A stretch of DNA of 64,000 bases from Pomacea canaliculata (lineage: Eukaryota > Mollusca > Gastropoda > Architaenioglossa > Ampullariidae), in contig NC_037593.1 of the NCBI RefSeq assembly GCF_003073045.1, positions 1,975,525 through 2,039,524 of the forward strand, in the 5' to 3' direction. Below the pieces are notes generated by a model. It did no database searches. It had not been told where the DNA came from and saw only the letters and a program-made list of their open reading frames with translations. The position numbers and the translations under genes are program-made. The stretch's first letter is position 1. Each line of letters opens with the position of its first letter. Below are positions 12,601 through 25,800 of the stretch, one piece after another.

Positions 12601-15600
12601 CCTGTACAGCGTAGACATAGTTCATCAATCATTGTGAAGTTCTACACACGCCATTAATCCATGTGACGTGATATATACGTCATCAACACTTGGGAAGCTC
12701 TACACTCGCCATCAATCTATATGACGTGCTATATACGTCATCAACACGTGTGACGCTCTACACACGCCATCAATCTATATGACGTGCTACATACGTCATC
12801 AACACGTGTGACGCTCTACACACGCCATCAATCTATATGACGTGCTATATACGTCATCAACATGTATGAAGTTCTACATTCTACATCAATCCATGTGACG
12901 TGCTACATACGTCATCAACACTTGGGAAGCTCTACATATGCCATCACTCTATATGACGTGCTAAGACGTCATTAATACGTGTGTGTAGTGCTACAAACGC
13001 TATCAATCCATATGACGTGCTACATACGTCATCAACACGTGTGACGCTCTACACACGCCATCAATCTATATGACGTGCTACATACGTCATCAACACGTGT
13101 GACGCTCTACACACGCCATCAATCTATATGACGTGCTACATACGTCATCAACACGTACATCGCATAGTTTCACACGTCAGCTGGTGCATGCTAGAGATAA
13201 ATTTAATAACGTCTATAATAACGTCATGTATTGTCTAGCTGACAAGTGCAAAAACAAACACGTGACAGACGGTGTCACGATAGGTAGAGTACAGAAGGCG
13301 TCACTGAGCTCAACAAATCACCGGTAGAAATGCCAAAGAACTGCTGTTATGTATACAGTTTGCTCACAACCCTCACCTGCTTTGTGTATATATTGCAGAG
13401 TATCTGCCAGAGGCGCGAATGCAGGGTTATCTTGCTCCGAAATCTGCACATAGATGAGATAAGCAATCATTTGGGAGAAGCCACATAAGATTAAAGGAAT
13501 GGTTACTTCTACTGTCAGCTTATTACCACACGCTCGACATCACGAATCACGTTAGCATCGGTAGAAGTGAGAAGAAAGAAAAGGTACAATACACATGCAG
13601 AAGAATTCCTGATGCTGCTGAACTTGGTTACAAAAGCAAAAAGAGAACTGTTGCTAGTCACGTGTGTGGTTCTGAGCGATCGGTGCTTACAATCAACCTA
13701 CATGGAAGAGAACTCCGAGCACAGCCAGTCCATCCGGCTTCTCCATGGCGTTCATCAGTGTCCCGTACTTCTCCGCGTAGCTCACTACGTGCATCTGCAA
13801 CATCACCAAGGCTTGTTATCACACAGGTTATCTACACTCGGCCGTCAATCTAAATGTTGTTGAACACGCACAAAACAACAACAAAGTAAATATCAACTTA
13901 TTTATTTTAAGCCAACGTCAGCGTCAACATAGGCAGCAAGCTATTGAAATCGTCTTTATTTATTTATTTTTTTTTTTGCAGAGAAAAGAGAAAATAGAGA
14001 GCGGGTCATTAAAACAACAGAAATTAGGAATTGTGGGTAAAAAAATGTCGTTTTCTCCTTATGACGGGTGCATGTACCCGAACAACCAAACTGCGACACG
14101 GGATTACCAAGTACGCTTTGCGGAAGCATCTCGATCATTCATCTGTTTCTCCTTCTCTTTAAAGTTTAAGAGGTTGCATGACTTGGTGTCAAGCTCAAGT
14201 TTAACGCTTTCTAAAATTAGTTTTTCCTCTGTGAGAAGCAAGAAGAATATAAATGAAAACGATATAAAAAATATTGCTGCTAGAACTATCGTACTAAGTA
14301 AAAATAACTTGGATGTAGATCCTTTGATTTCTCTGGATATATCAAAAGCGGACTCCACGTTGACAGACAGGCATGACATCAAGAGCAACAGATGTCAGAC
14401 TCATCACTCGACCGATTTCGTGCAGAACATGTTGTATGAGCTGGAGAACAGGACAATCGATGTAAGGGGGGGGGGAGTACACGTGACCCTCTGTCCTCAT
14501 GCCACTTTCCCACCAAGACTTTTTTTTGGGCGCCCCTACAGGTAAAAGGGTATAAAGGTTATTCTGGACAAGCCCGTATAAAATAATTAAAACCCCGCAT
14601 GTAACTTAAAACGAAGCCATTAGTTTGCCATAAACTATAAACCCAATAGATTTCATAGTTTCCGGAGGGCAAGGGAAGCAGCTAGGGAGGGGCTCTGGCA
14701 TCTGATGGCTTCCGGCGCATGGCCTCCAGCATGGCGTCACACCGTCGTTGCTCTTGATGACATGCCACTGACGCCTGACGAATGACTTGTCAACGACGAC
14801 GCTGACGAGCCCGTGAGGCGCACCTTGATGTTCTAACGAGAGTTGGCCGACGTCAGCCAGCGTCAGGCTGCGTCAGAAGGAGACTCGAGATAGCATCAGA
14901 CCGTTAGTGGCGTGCTGATAACCAGACACACATACACTTACAAATACCACAGTCACCAAGCTCCGAAGTCAAAGAGTATTCGCAGAGATTTATAGATTTG
15001 CGAACAGTTTTGATTGTTGTTGTTTCTGAAATAGCTGACAAAAATACTAGACCTCCAGGTCAAAGGGATTTAAATTACCACCATCACAGACGGGCTGCTT
15101 TCCTTCTTTTTTATTTGAAATGTTTTAAACTAATTTAGTCTATACGTAAAAAATCCAATAATCAAGCAATCAGACATTGTAAGATTCAGGTATGTGTAAC
15201 AGAATTAGTGCTGTATAGAGTTTATATATATACCTGTAACAGAATTGTGATGTAGTGTTCACGCATATGTTCAAAATTGGAGGTTGTTTACTGCAGAAAA
15301 GCAATCTGAGAAAAGAAGAATGAAAACACAAAAGAAGAAGGAATTACGGAAAAATTAGGAAGGAAAGAAAAAAAAAAAGGAAAGGAAAAACAAGTAAGAA
15401 AGTCAGAATAGAGAAATGAAGGAATGAGAAATTCCTGGCTGTCGTTACCTCCAGAGGATATTTCGCACCATCAACGGCGTGCTCGGAACCGACGTCATCC
15501 ATGTCCCCCCAGTGGAAGTGGAACTCCGCCGTGCGATACCTCCCATCCAGTCCCCCGCCCTCCACCGCCATGTCACTCATCACCCGGACTGAGGCTGGAC

Positions 15601-18600
15601 AAGGGTAGGCACTCTCGTAAGGTGATGTTCAGCAACAACTTTTATTTATTTCTCTTACTGTATGAAGCTAACGTATGTTGCTAGGTGTTGACGTAAGCAA
15701 AGAAAAGGAGAAGAAAGGTATGCTCTCAGTGGAAATACATATTTCAGTTTACAATTTTTTTTTATGTAAATGTTTATACATTCATTAATATGCAGTAGGT
15801 AAAATTCTACGTTTTCTGAAAGCAGCAACTTCGCACTTTGGTTAAACTGTAAGAAGAGGGGAGGAAATAACATGAAATAAATTATTGAGTTGGCTGTGTC
15901 GCAAACTTGAATGGGCCTCAGAAAAATTGAGAATAGAAGAATAAGAGTCAGGCAGCCAGCCAGTAAAAACAGATCGACAGACAAGGGGAGAGAAGAGAGA
16001 AAGACGAGGGGAGAGAAGAGAGAAAGGTGAGGGGAGAGAAGAGTCAAAAACGGAGAGAAAAGAGAGAGAAAGATGAGGGGAGAGAAGAGAGAAAGATGAG
16101 GGGAGAGAAGAGAGAAAGACGAGGGGAGAGAAGAGAGAAAGACGAGGGGAGATAAGAGAGAAAGACAAGGGGAGAGAACAGAGAAAGACAAGGGGAGATA
16201 AGATGGAGAGAAGCAAGCAGCCGACATCTACCTGAGTGCCCGTTGTTGGTGAAGTTGAGCTTGCAGCCGACGTCGACGGAGCTGCTGGTCCTGTTGAAGT
16301 TGATGAGGGTGAAGTCAGTGAGTGTCGGGTCATACAAGCAAGAGTGGGTATCGATGTTAACAGGTGACTGCTGCTCCCCCCTGCACTTGGGGTAGTGGAC
16401 TGGCCAGTTGTCCGGCCCTGACATAAATAATAGTGTCAACGTTTGTGGCCGTAATGTTGAGAACAATAAGAAAAAGACTTTCAGAGTCGTGAAACAAAGT
16501 TAAGCTTAACAAAATAAGACTAAATAAATAAGAGGTTAATTAGACATAAGTATCAAACTGAAACGCCTTTAACAATAAAGCGTATATATTTTAACAAGGA
16601 CAAAAAAGAGAAGAAATAATACGAAAAAATAAAGCTCTTTTTATTGCTACTCAACCGTCGGTTGGACTTAAAAACTACTACTTCTTCTGCTGCTGTTACT
16701 ACTACTACTACCGATAATTATAATTTGAAAATGTTTCGTACAATGAAGGCACTAGCGATCAACAAATGTGTAATGACCATAACACTTACCTTCACTACCT
16801 TTGTAGGCCCAGTGATGTTTGGTGACAGAATGCAAGTCGACCACTGAAACAGACCCAATCATCGTGTTATCAGTCTGTTGATCGCGGTCATTGTCACTCG
16901 CATCATAATTATCAACACAAATATGTTTATCAAGGATAGGTAACCAACCAACCGATCAGCCAACCGACCAACCCAATACAGTTTAAGGAGGACGGTGACG
17001 ATGGGGTGGTGGTGGTGAGGGAAGATAATGGGGATGATATTGATGACGATTATGCTAGCGAGAAATGCGATGATGAAAATAGAGGAGACTAAGTAGATGA
17101 ATAATTCAGTATTTTTCATCACGACTAGGATATAAATGACCACAAGTCAAAAACTCGTGCGAGGTTCTTACAACACTTGCTCACACACAAAAGGCTGTCA
17201 GCAGAAAAGATAAAAGATAGCACGGAATGACATGAGTGGGCGTACGAAGGTTGCTGATAATTAACGACTGGGGATACTCTAATATATATGTGTAGTCCCC
17301 AGACTGGGCGCAGCTCCATCTCAAACATAATTATGAAAGGGAGAAGGTTTTAACAACAAACACACAAATAAACAAACCCTCGAGTCTTCATTTTAGAGAA
17401 AAAAATTGTTTTGCTTCGCGTTGATTTACAAAAATAACATCTTGCCCAGATGTGCTGCAAGTCGCAGTGACCTCATGCAGGGCCCGGGGTAGACGACCTC
17501 CGGGCCCTTGTAATCGTAAATTATTTTCCCATGATATAATAATAAGCTTACAAATCGATTATCAATATTTACATTTTATATTGTAACTTAATATAGACTG
17601 CAAACATTAGGACAAGTGCACTAGGGTCCTCATCACAACTTGAACACAGAGTTGTTTACACGTGAGCCGGCCCCCTTCACAGCCCGGGTACACCATACCC
17701 CTGACCCCTCTCGTCAGGCCTCGCCTCGTGTAACAGTTGCGACAAGCAGGAAGAAAGAGGATAAATGACCGAATAAATAAATAAACATAACATCCCACCA
17801 GCCACCTTCTACCCTCTTCCTCCCGAATGTCACCCGCATTCATTTAGTGACAAAGATTATTGCTGATGAATTCAGGTCAGTATTGTTCTTTCATCTCCCC
17901 GACCCCTCACCTCCAACTCACTACAATCTGTCAACAAACCTCCCCAACGTCCTTCGTGCATTTCCTCCTGTAGACAAGCGACCACAGACACAATTACAGA
18001 TCTTTCCCGAGCTTTCTCCGAGGTCTGACAAGCAGCGCGTCAGAAACAAATTGTGGGAGATGGAGAGGAGGGAGGAAGAAAATTAATCTCGTCTGTCCTT
18101 TTCGCGAAGTGCTTTGGTAATCGTTTGTGTGGTCATATGACCAACGAGAAAGGGCTTCAGACATCGTTCTTTCTTACTGCGATTATTGTGTGAATTTTAG
18201 TCCCTCACCATGACCACTCCCGTACATGAAAGGCGAGAAAACCTCCTAACATGCAGACATGAAACTGCCAAACATGATTAAAGTGTTTAGAGTTAATGCA
18301 CATCTGTACTTGACTGGTTTCACGAAGGAAGTGCTACAGGCGCAGAATCAAGAAGACACAGCTATACAAAATGATGAATACTGATGAATAGCTTGGTTAC
18401 ATCATCCAAAAATTATTATCGCCACCGTGACAGAAAAGTGTCGAAAATTGAACCGGGGTGGGGATGTGGGTGGATATCGTTAAATAACCACACAGCGAAT
18501 GAGCACAGCTTGACAAAGGTTTCAAATGAATTACTCCTGGAGACTAATATTTATACTCTGTGTGTGTGTGGCTGCGTGTCGTGCAAGAGAGAGAAGAGAA

Positions 18601-21242
18601 AGGCGGAGAGAGAGAAAAAAAGAGAGAGAGAGAAGAAAACAATGAATACCAAGAAATGTAAACTAAAAGGCAACTCGATGAGCTTTCGGCTCGAGCTTCC
18701 TGCTGACACCAAGAATGATAAATGGCGGAGGTAATTCGCGGTGTTCACTGTCCATTATTCTCCGAGCCCCGCATCAACGCTTCCGCCTGCTGTGTGCGCA
18801 CAGTGACGTCAGCCCGGAAGTTGCCGTGCAGCTCCAGGTAATCTGAATCACACCCATTGTCTTCTGGGCTTTTGTCAGGTAAACGTCCTGTGATGTCCAC
18901 AAAGGTCTCCCCAGACCCATTGTCTTCTGGGCTGCATATACAGTTTACTTTAACAGCCAATGAGCTACATCCTACTGTAGTTCTTCGGTAGCTGTCATAC
19001 AACACAATGCTGTATTGTGTCCGACCTCAGGGACATTCCGGCGACATTTACAGCTTGTTAAATATCATGAAAATGTGAAACTTTAAACGACTGCACTTGA
19101 ACTTTAACCAATCAAAACAGAAGTAATAATGAAAATCTGAAATTGCAGGTAAAGTCTAAATAATAATGGTATCATGTCATTATCTTTCGGACGATGTTAA
19201 ATGTAGTTATATTTACAAATAAACAATGTGCGATGAATGGATGTCTAGATACTTTTATGGATTAACAGCTATTAACTACCGTATACAATTTTAACGAACA
19301 CCTTGTCCAGTAGAAGTAACGAAGACTAACTATCCCGGACATCACTCATTGTGTTGGTGGGGTTTATCCTTTCCTGCTTTCCATCTTGGTAATGCAGTGT
19401 TAGACAAAGACTTAATGTCATCAACATATCAATCATACAACGGTCTCGTAACTGCTATAATTAGTCTGTCTATTATTAGAAGTTTTTCATAACGACCTTC
19501 GTCTTTAAAGTCATTGTAGATGTTTCCGCGAAGAAAGTATATTTCAGGACATTTCGGTCATTGCCTCTGCACAACAGACATCCTTTTAGCACATCTGCTT
19601 TAAACAAATGACAAAAGTTAACTCGCAGTCCCTTTGACCTTTATGACCCCGCTTTTTAACGAGGAGACCTGCGACCTTCGCGTGACGTCAGCCAGAGTGC
19701 GCGCGTTCTGCTTCCAACCCATACCCAAAGCTCACTGATCCCCCCCGTGATTATCAAAAAGAGGAAACAGTCCACACCACAACACTAATATATAAACAGA
19801 ATATTGAGTTCATTGACATAAGAACACTAACTACGAAAACCTTAGAGCAACAGTTTTGTCCACGTCAGAACATAAGTGTGGGAGCAGAACATTAATGTCA
19901 CCCACATAACAACCCTAGCCTCGAAAATCTTAGAACATCAGCTTTGTCCTCTGAGAACATCAGCTTTGAAAAGCTGAGAAAATCATCATCATCTCCACTA
20001 CATCACATTAGCTTCAGAAATAAACACGCGAACTTGAAGAACATGGCGTCCGTCTATTTTAATATTTAACTTCGACACATTTGGACACAATGAAAATGTT
20101 AAGTTCGCCACATTTCAACATTCGCACAAGAAGGCAAAGAACATGGAGAGTTGAGTACAACTCAGATCATGGTTGTCTCCTGTTGCATCAATCGGGAGAA
20201 ATTAGGAAACGGGAGTGTCATGACCCGAGGCAGTCGAAACCTTTACTTTCACGAGACATTTTTACAGCCTTCAAGATCAATCCCTCTCGTGGCTAAGAAA
20301 AGTTGTTACATAATGCACAAATAAAACATTCTAACAGCACAACATTTGTAATCGACCTGTGTGTGTGTGAAAGTGTATTCCTATAGTTGAGCAAGATATC
20401 AAGATTGTCTAAGTTAGGGATGGAAAAAATATTCTTTTTTGCGGGCCGGTCTAAAAATTGTAAGCTACACGACGGGCCGGTAAAATACCAAAATCCCAGG
20501 CCACAAAACAAACCTGGTGATAATGGAATGAACAACAAATGATGACATAATGGCCTTCACTTTCTACGGCTGTTGAACTTGATAAATTAAATTTGAATTA
20601 AATTAACATATGCTGAAGAAAACAATGAAAACAAGTGTCTTTCACACTTTTGGCAGACTGGCAGGTCCCAAGACGTCCGCGGGCCGCATCCGTACTTTGC
20701 CCACCCCTGGTCTAAGATGTAGTAAACAAGTATTTCAAAACAACTAAAAATTATAAATATCCGTTCAAGACAGCAACTCCTCTCTTATTTTGAAAATCCA
20801 GGATGTAGAGGGCGGTCCCATGGCGCAACGGTTAGCGACTGTCACGAATACAGTGAGGGTTGGCTGTTCTGGGTTCAGATCTTGTCTTGGGCATACTGTT
20901 CTTTCTCTGCATGTGCATCTGTTTGCACTGCTGACTGCTTTGCCGTCATAATACGTTAAAGCCTCAATTGCTGGCTCGGCGTAAAACATCAATCCCCACC
21001 CATGTAGAAAACTTCACAACTTTTCATGTCATTTCTATCTCAGACAACTTTCAGAGACAAAAGAGAGGAAAACAGTTCTGGAGTAAGTCACACTTAAGAA
21101 AGGTCTGTAAGACAGATGAGTGAGAGATGCAAGATGAGAAAGACGGATACAGTGCTGGGTACTTACTCGGGTCGTCTCTCAGCAATGACAACATGAATAC
21201 GAGCGACAACTTGGTCATGGGCACCGCGGCCACGGGCGCCAT
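9604..21242 (-). CDS. Secreted alpha-carbonic anhydrase with long Ser/Thr/Pro/Gln-rich C-terminal tail (complete, 11 exons)
   Basis: Catalyses CO2 hydration to bicarbonate; a secreted form could serve calcification or pH control. Coding exons: 21167-21242, 16790-16843, 16232-16417, 15449-15594, 13702-13794, 13377-13443, 12444-12601, 11618-11834, 11207-11476, 10843-10959, 9604-10520. This is 2301 nt, 766 residues, all phases consistent. Residues 1-25 form a hydrophobic, signal-like start. The catalytic domain spans about 33-310. Zinc ligands are His131, His133 (FHFHWG) and His156 (EMHVVS); Glu143 (GSEH), Thr237 (SLTTP) and the proton-shuttle His104 (NNGHS) are present. Cys55 and Cys241 match the disulfide of extracellular isoforms. 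About 455 further residues follow, rich in S, T, P and Q, with several N-glycosylation sequons, no membrane segment and no GPI signal. Nacrein-type shell-matrix enzymes are a possible comparison, but they carry Gly-Asn repeats, which are absent here. Confidence 0.9.
12621..13158. repeat. 58-bp minisatellite in carbonic anhydrase intron 6
   Basis: About nine tandem units with a clear 58-bp period (for example, ATGACGTGCT recurs at 12721, 12779 and 12837). Each unit carries TGACGT and its reverse complement ACGTCA about 7 bp apart, so each has a small dyad of CRE/UPRE-like half sites. The first and last units are more diverged. The array fills most of the intron (12602-13376) and ends about 20 nt from the 3' splice site used by exon 7. 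Confidence 0.93.
15979..16215. repeat. Polypurine minisatellite in carbonic anhydrase intron 3
   Basis: About ten units of roughly 23 bp, made almost only of purines on the plus strand (GAGGGGAGAGAAGAGAGAAAG type). On the coding (minus) strand this is a pyrimidine tract starting some 16 nt after the donor of exon 3. Long homopurine-homopyrimidine tracts can form triplex DNA and evolve fast. The serine/leucine-rich ORFs on the minus strand here are translations of this repeat. Confidence 0.92.
20415..20709. mobile_element. hAT (Charlie-like) MITE in carbonic anhydrase intron 1
   Basis: The right end read on the minus strand starts CAGGGGTGGGCAAAGTACGG, followed by GCGGCCCGCGG, the typical end of Charlie-type hAT elements. 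The left end has the diverged counterpart TAGGGATGG and a GCGGGCCGG block. Flanks are GTCTAAGT (20407-20414) and GTCTAAGA (20710-20717), an 8-bp duplication matching at 7 of 8. At about 295 bp it has no transposase and is an internally deleted copy. Confidence 0.85.
20810..21001 (+). mobile_element. tRNA-derived SINE, family A, copy 1
   Basis: The head contains a pol III box A (TGGCGCAACGGTTAGCG, from 20821) and box B (GGGTTCAGATCT, from 20871). The body reads TGTTCTTTCTCTGCATGTG, shared with the copies at 36092 and 47029. The 3' part ends CTGGCTCGGCGTAAAAC, also shared with the copies at 47029 and 50597. It lies in carbonic anhydrase intron 1, about 165 nt from exon 1. Confidence 0.85.
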
Positions 21243-21836
21243 CCTTTCGGTGCTGTAGCAACTTCCGATGTTAAAAGAAGAGGAGGCACACCTTGAACAC
21301 AGCTGTCACCAGGTGACTAAATTTTGCAGCAAGGAAGAAACTCGATGTGCTCAGCTTCCCCAAAATAAGGCTTCAAGATTATTACAACTTCGATGTCTGT
21401 AGCGATGAATATCCAGAAAAGTTTAAAAAGTTTTTTCTTCCTGTTTTAATGATCACGGAGGAAACCAGGATATGCGTGGCTATTGTAAAGGTTTGTTTTT
21501 GTCTGAAGATGGTGGCTGTAGATTATGTTCTCACGTTGTCGTCGTCGTCTTTGATGTGGCTGATACCTTGAGTACGAGGCGGTGGAGGCTGATGCCCGGG
21601 TCCCAGAGAAAGAGACGAAGGCACAGTGCCAGCAGAGCGGGTGGCCAGCAGACGAGAGCCTGGGACACACCGGGTGCCTGGCAACTGCTTCAACACCAGA
21701 CCCTCTAGGCAGCAGCGATCTTCGCGCTTTGACAGTGGGACGTACAGGCTGCGCAGCCGCCCTGCCAGGTACACGACAGGTAGACCGCAGGTGACGAGCT
21801 TATAAAGCCCCGCTCTCGGGGCATTCAGGTGAGTAA

Positions 21837-21906
21837 CACGTCATCGTTCTCTCTCTCTCTGTCTGTCTCTCTCTAGCTCTCTCTCTGTCTCTAGCTCTCT
21901 CTCTCT
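21837..21906. repeat. CT-rich simple repeat
   Basis: Imperfect (CT)n with GTCT and AGCT interruptions, upstream of carbonic anhydrase exon 1 (which is read on minus). Confidence 0.85.
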
Positions 21907-21980
21907 CAGTTTTACTTACAGCTTCACACAGATGCAAACATAGACAAAAAGCATAAGCCCACCCCACACATAAGCACGCT

Positions 21981-22108
<128 letters not shown>

Positions 22109-22739
22109 GCCATATTATCTCTTTCTCTCACTTTCTACCCGCTTGTGCGCGCATTTATATATATATTTGTCTATTTCATTCTTTCTCTTTCTGTTAAGCA
22201 TTGACATGAGCACTCACAATGGCACATGCACTCACGCACAGACTGAAAAAAAAATCAATTTTCACCGTTTCACCTTAAAATGTGTCCCAGGTGACCACCG
22301 TTGATTACAGGTGAACACTCACACAATCGTCCCACTGTACGACAGACAAAAAGAAAACACCTTTGACCATGGACTTCACCAACAGGACGTCGCCATGAAG
22401 GTGATGCTGTCTTTGTCTGATGTTTTCAAAAGATGAAATACTACCAACGACTTGTTCCCTTGAAGTTGGAGCTGAGGACAGTTCATCGTATGGACAATGA
22501 CAGAGACTGATGACGTGTCTCTCAAAGCTCTTCTGTTCTCGACAGACTTCTGACCCAGTGTTACTGAGCTCATGACAACCCTTTCTCATCTTGTATGCAG
22601 TCTGCAACAGATCGGCAGTCACCTTGTTATATGATGCTGAGAAGGTAACTTAGGGCGTTCTGATTGGCTCTTTGGGGATACGCAACTTCCGGTCCACTAT
22701 ATATCTATCGTCTTCATGAGCATGCCGTCAAATGTCAGT

Positions 22740-22740
22740 T

Positions 22741-22815
<75 letters not shown>
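22740..22815. repeat. Trinucleotide microsatellite (ACA)n, about 25 copies
   Basis: An uninterrupted three-base repeat about 75 bp long. The poly-threonine ORF on the plus strand is a translation of it. It lies in the carbonic anhydrase/ESS2 spacer. Confidence 0.95.
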
Positions 22816-25800
22816 GTAAAAGGCGGGCTCAAAGCGCAATTACTGAGAAGAAAAACACACAAAGATAAGAATAATGGATGCTGGACTTCAAACAATAAGT
22901 TTCAGTGTTGTTATCATTATTTACGCCCACTCCCTTCCTTTTTCAAACTTTCTTTTTATGTGATGATATCTGCATATCACTCATTAATCATTTAGTGAGA
23001 CTGCTTTGAAATGCTGTAGTAGAATAGAAAGAGGAGGTAGTGATAAATGAATTGGGGGACGGAATTTGAAGCCACGTGGATGGAGTCCCCCAACGCCCTG
23101 AAATGTTGACAAACAACTGTAGGGAGTTCACGCCTATATTTGCACTTGTTATCAAGGGCTAGCACCAGGATATGGTGCTCGATAAGAGCGATGGAGAAAA
23201 CATCAGCTGCGTCGTGTACCTGATGACACCGAGGAGGTAGGTCGGCGTTGACGATGACCCTCAATGCCCATTTTTTTTTAATTTTCTGCCTACAAACGGT
23301 TATGTCATTAGGACCATCTCCGCTTGCCGACATCTTGCCAACAAATCTCTTATTATTAGTTTTCTGCCTTCCCGTTCTTAAAGTGCATGTTCAGTGCGCT
23401 GAGGTCAAAGTCAAGAGCGTGTTTGTGATGCATGTAAACTTGATGAGATCGAGCCATTTAAATACCATTTTTTAAAATTCAGCAGATTAAAAAAAATTGT
23501 GATAGATCGATCTTTTTCTGATTGGTAAAGATTATAATCAAAAAAAAAAAGAAGAAAGAAAAGAAAGTAGTGAATGGAACAATCCACTCAAAGGAAATCC
23601 GGGCGTAGGAGTCATACTTTCTTCAAGTCTTTCATAAATTCCCCAACTGTGCTTGTCTCATCATTTTCTATTTGTCGTACCTGTTTGCTTGGCTGATTGG
23701 TGGCTTAAAAATTCCCCATATACCTAACTGTCGGTTTTCTTGTCCAAGTCTTCACGAAGAAGGTCGTCAGAAGCAGGAAGAGTTTCCGTTCCGTTTTGGG
23801 ACAATGGGAATGTGAGTAACAGGTCCTCAGCAGGAATCTCACCTTGTCCCCTCTTCCTCCCACACGGAGATGTTTTGGGGAATCCCATGACCTTGTTTTT
23901 CTCTTGCCATCTGCCTGTCCACCCCAGTGAGGACACAGGCTACATGAGCAGGATTTTCTAAATGAGACTTGAGCTTGAGATTAGGATGCATTAATTTTGC
24001 CCGACATGTTCGGCGGTGACATAAAACATTTCATTGTAGACGCCTGTACATATACAAAGTGCAACCACAATAAGGCAGAAACCAGAACAATAGAATGCTT
24101 GAAAAAAATGCATGAAGTGTTCTAAAGTGTGCTTGACTGTTCTGTACAAAGCCAGCTCTCGATAAACATACAGTAGCTCCCTGTCATGTCCACATGTTCA
24201 CTTACCGAGATATAAGGTGCTATATCAATGAAAGTGTGATGATATGCTTATTCTTCTTTACATGGGGGCCAAGGGGAAAAACTGAGGTGGAAAAGATATT
24301 CGAGGAAATCTGCATTCTCTGTGACGGAAACTAACATAAAAATCTCTAATTTATTCAGAAAACTCGACCTCTCGGCCCTAGGCGGGTTTGGAAAAGAAAA
24401 GAAGGGGCGGGGCATGGTGGAAAAAGACAGGAGACTGGATCAGCATAACAATTCCAAATAACTACTGAAAGATGATTAGAATTCCCTTTAAAAGCATGGG
24501 ACACAAGCTAGAAACTGTTGTAAAAACATGTCCCCAGTCACTGTTGTGGGAACAAAGGTTTATGTGATATATAGCATCGCCTCCAGCGAGTTAAACACAG
24601 AGGACTCAAGGCACGACGTTTTTTAATTCCAAAATCAAGTGGGGTTCATGACCCAGTGAAAAGATTTACGGCAAATAATAAACAGGATTGTGAAAATAGG
24701 ATGTCCTTGACAGTGTTTGCTGTTGTCAAGGTCTTCAGACTTGACTGTTTGGTTGTATACTTCTCTGTACTTACTAGGATAGTGCTACCAGCAGCAATAC
24801 CAGCACGAGACCTCCATCAAGTTCGATCCATTGTTGCATGAGTTTGTGAAAAGAAAATTTAGCACGAGGTAATTTGCTATGGTGAGATGAATTGCTAATT
24901 AAATCTTGGGGAAATCTTTGTTTTGTAAATTCGGAGAAATCAGTGAGGTCAACCAAACTCTTAAGAGAGAGAAACAAAGTGTAAGACCAGTAATAATATT
25001 AAGAACAGACTTGCGTTTGCCGGATTTTTAGGCTTAATGCTGAGTCCTTTCAGGAAGTTATGAGCGGCATACTCCAGAACAGTTTTCATGACAAACTAAT
25101 TACAAATGTCTAAAAAAAATATAAAAATAAAATTATCTTGAAAATACTGCATTTGTGTTTACTTTCGAACTTGGAACGAATGTTGTGGCGAATCTAGGAG
25201 TCAGTGCGCATGCATATGATGGCCGCCTGGAAGTCGGAGACTGGTGTATAGCATATCAAGTCGTCATCATCAGGGCTGCCGGGATTATTGCTGCTGTGTC
25301 TGGGGTCTGGTGTGCACAGTCTGCTTAAAGACACCCCCCAACATGTGTCCTATCCTCTGTGTCAAATAAAGCAGGTTAAAAGTCGCATCACTCAGTGAAA
25401 ATAAATCTATAATCAACGACCTGAAAGTACATTGGGTATAACCACAGGGTGAATGCTACTCATTATTTTTCGAGGAAAAGAGTTGCCTTGAAAAGAAACA
25501 GGCTGAAAAAAAAAAACCCAAAAAAAACACACACAACAACCTTTCTCCCTATCTCCCCCCCAGAAAAGGAGAGAGAGAGATCAAGACATTCCTGGAAAAT
25601 TCAGACCTGCCATACATGCCAAGCGACCTGTCATATGACGGATATCCTCAAGTGTAGAAGCATAATTTCTGACAGTGAGTTCTCTCTACCTCGTTATGCT
25701 CGGTCGTATTGCCCATATATGGTCATACCTAGCTTCATCATGACGGAGGTGCATGCACAGCAACCATGACGTCATCATGCAATGGTTGCGCGCCTTCATC

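Noticed and set aside
15655-16466. Long Ser/Leu/Phe-rich minus ORFs
   Set aside because: Translations of the polypurine minisatellite; only the part at 16232-16417 is a real exon.
17479-17508. Small GC hairpin with AGGGCCCGG arms
   Set aside because: A 9-bp stem in intronic DNA; may be the relic of a repeat, but nothing more can be said.
18745-19005. Minus ORF of 86 codons in carbonic anhydrase intron 1 with a duplicated SPEDNG motif
   Set aside because: The duplication comes from a direct DNA repeat (CCCATTGTCTTCTGGGCT twice). Exons 1 and 2 join in perfect phase without it.
21803-21837. Plus-strand TATAAA at 21801 and CAG|GTGAGT near 21830, as if a promoter with a first exon
   Set aside because: The spacing leaves almost no exon and no downstream plus-strand gene was found.
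22992-23333. 113-codon minus ORF with protein-like composition (ALRVIVNADLPPRCHQVHDA)
   Set aside because: It starts with ATG and is open, but I recognise no family and see no splice or promoter support. A protein search with no hit would confirm rejection.
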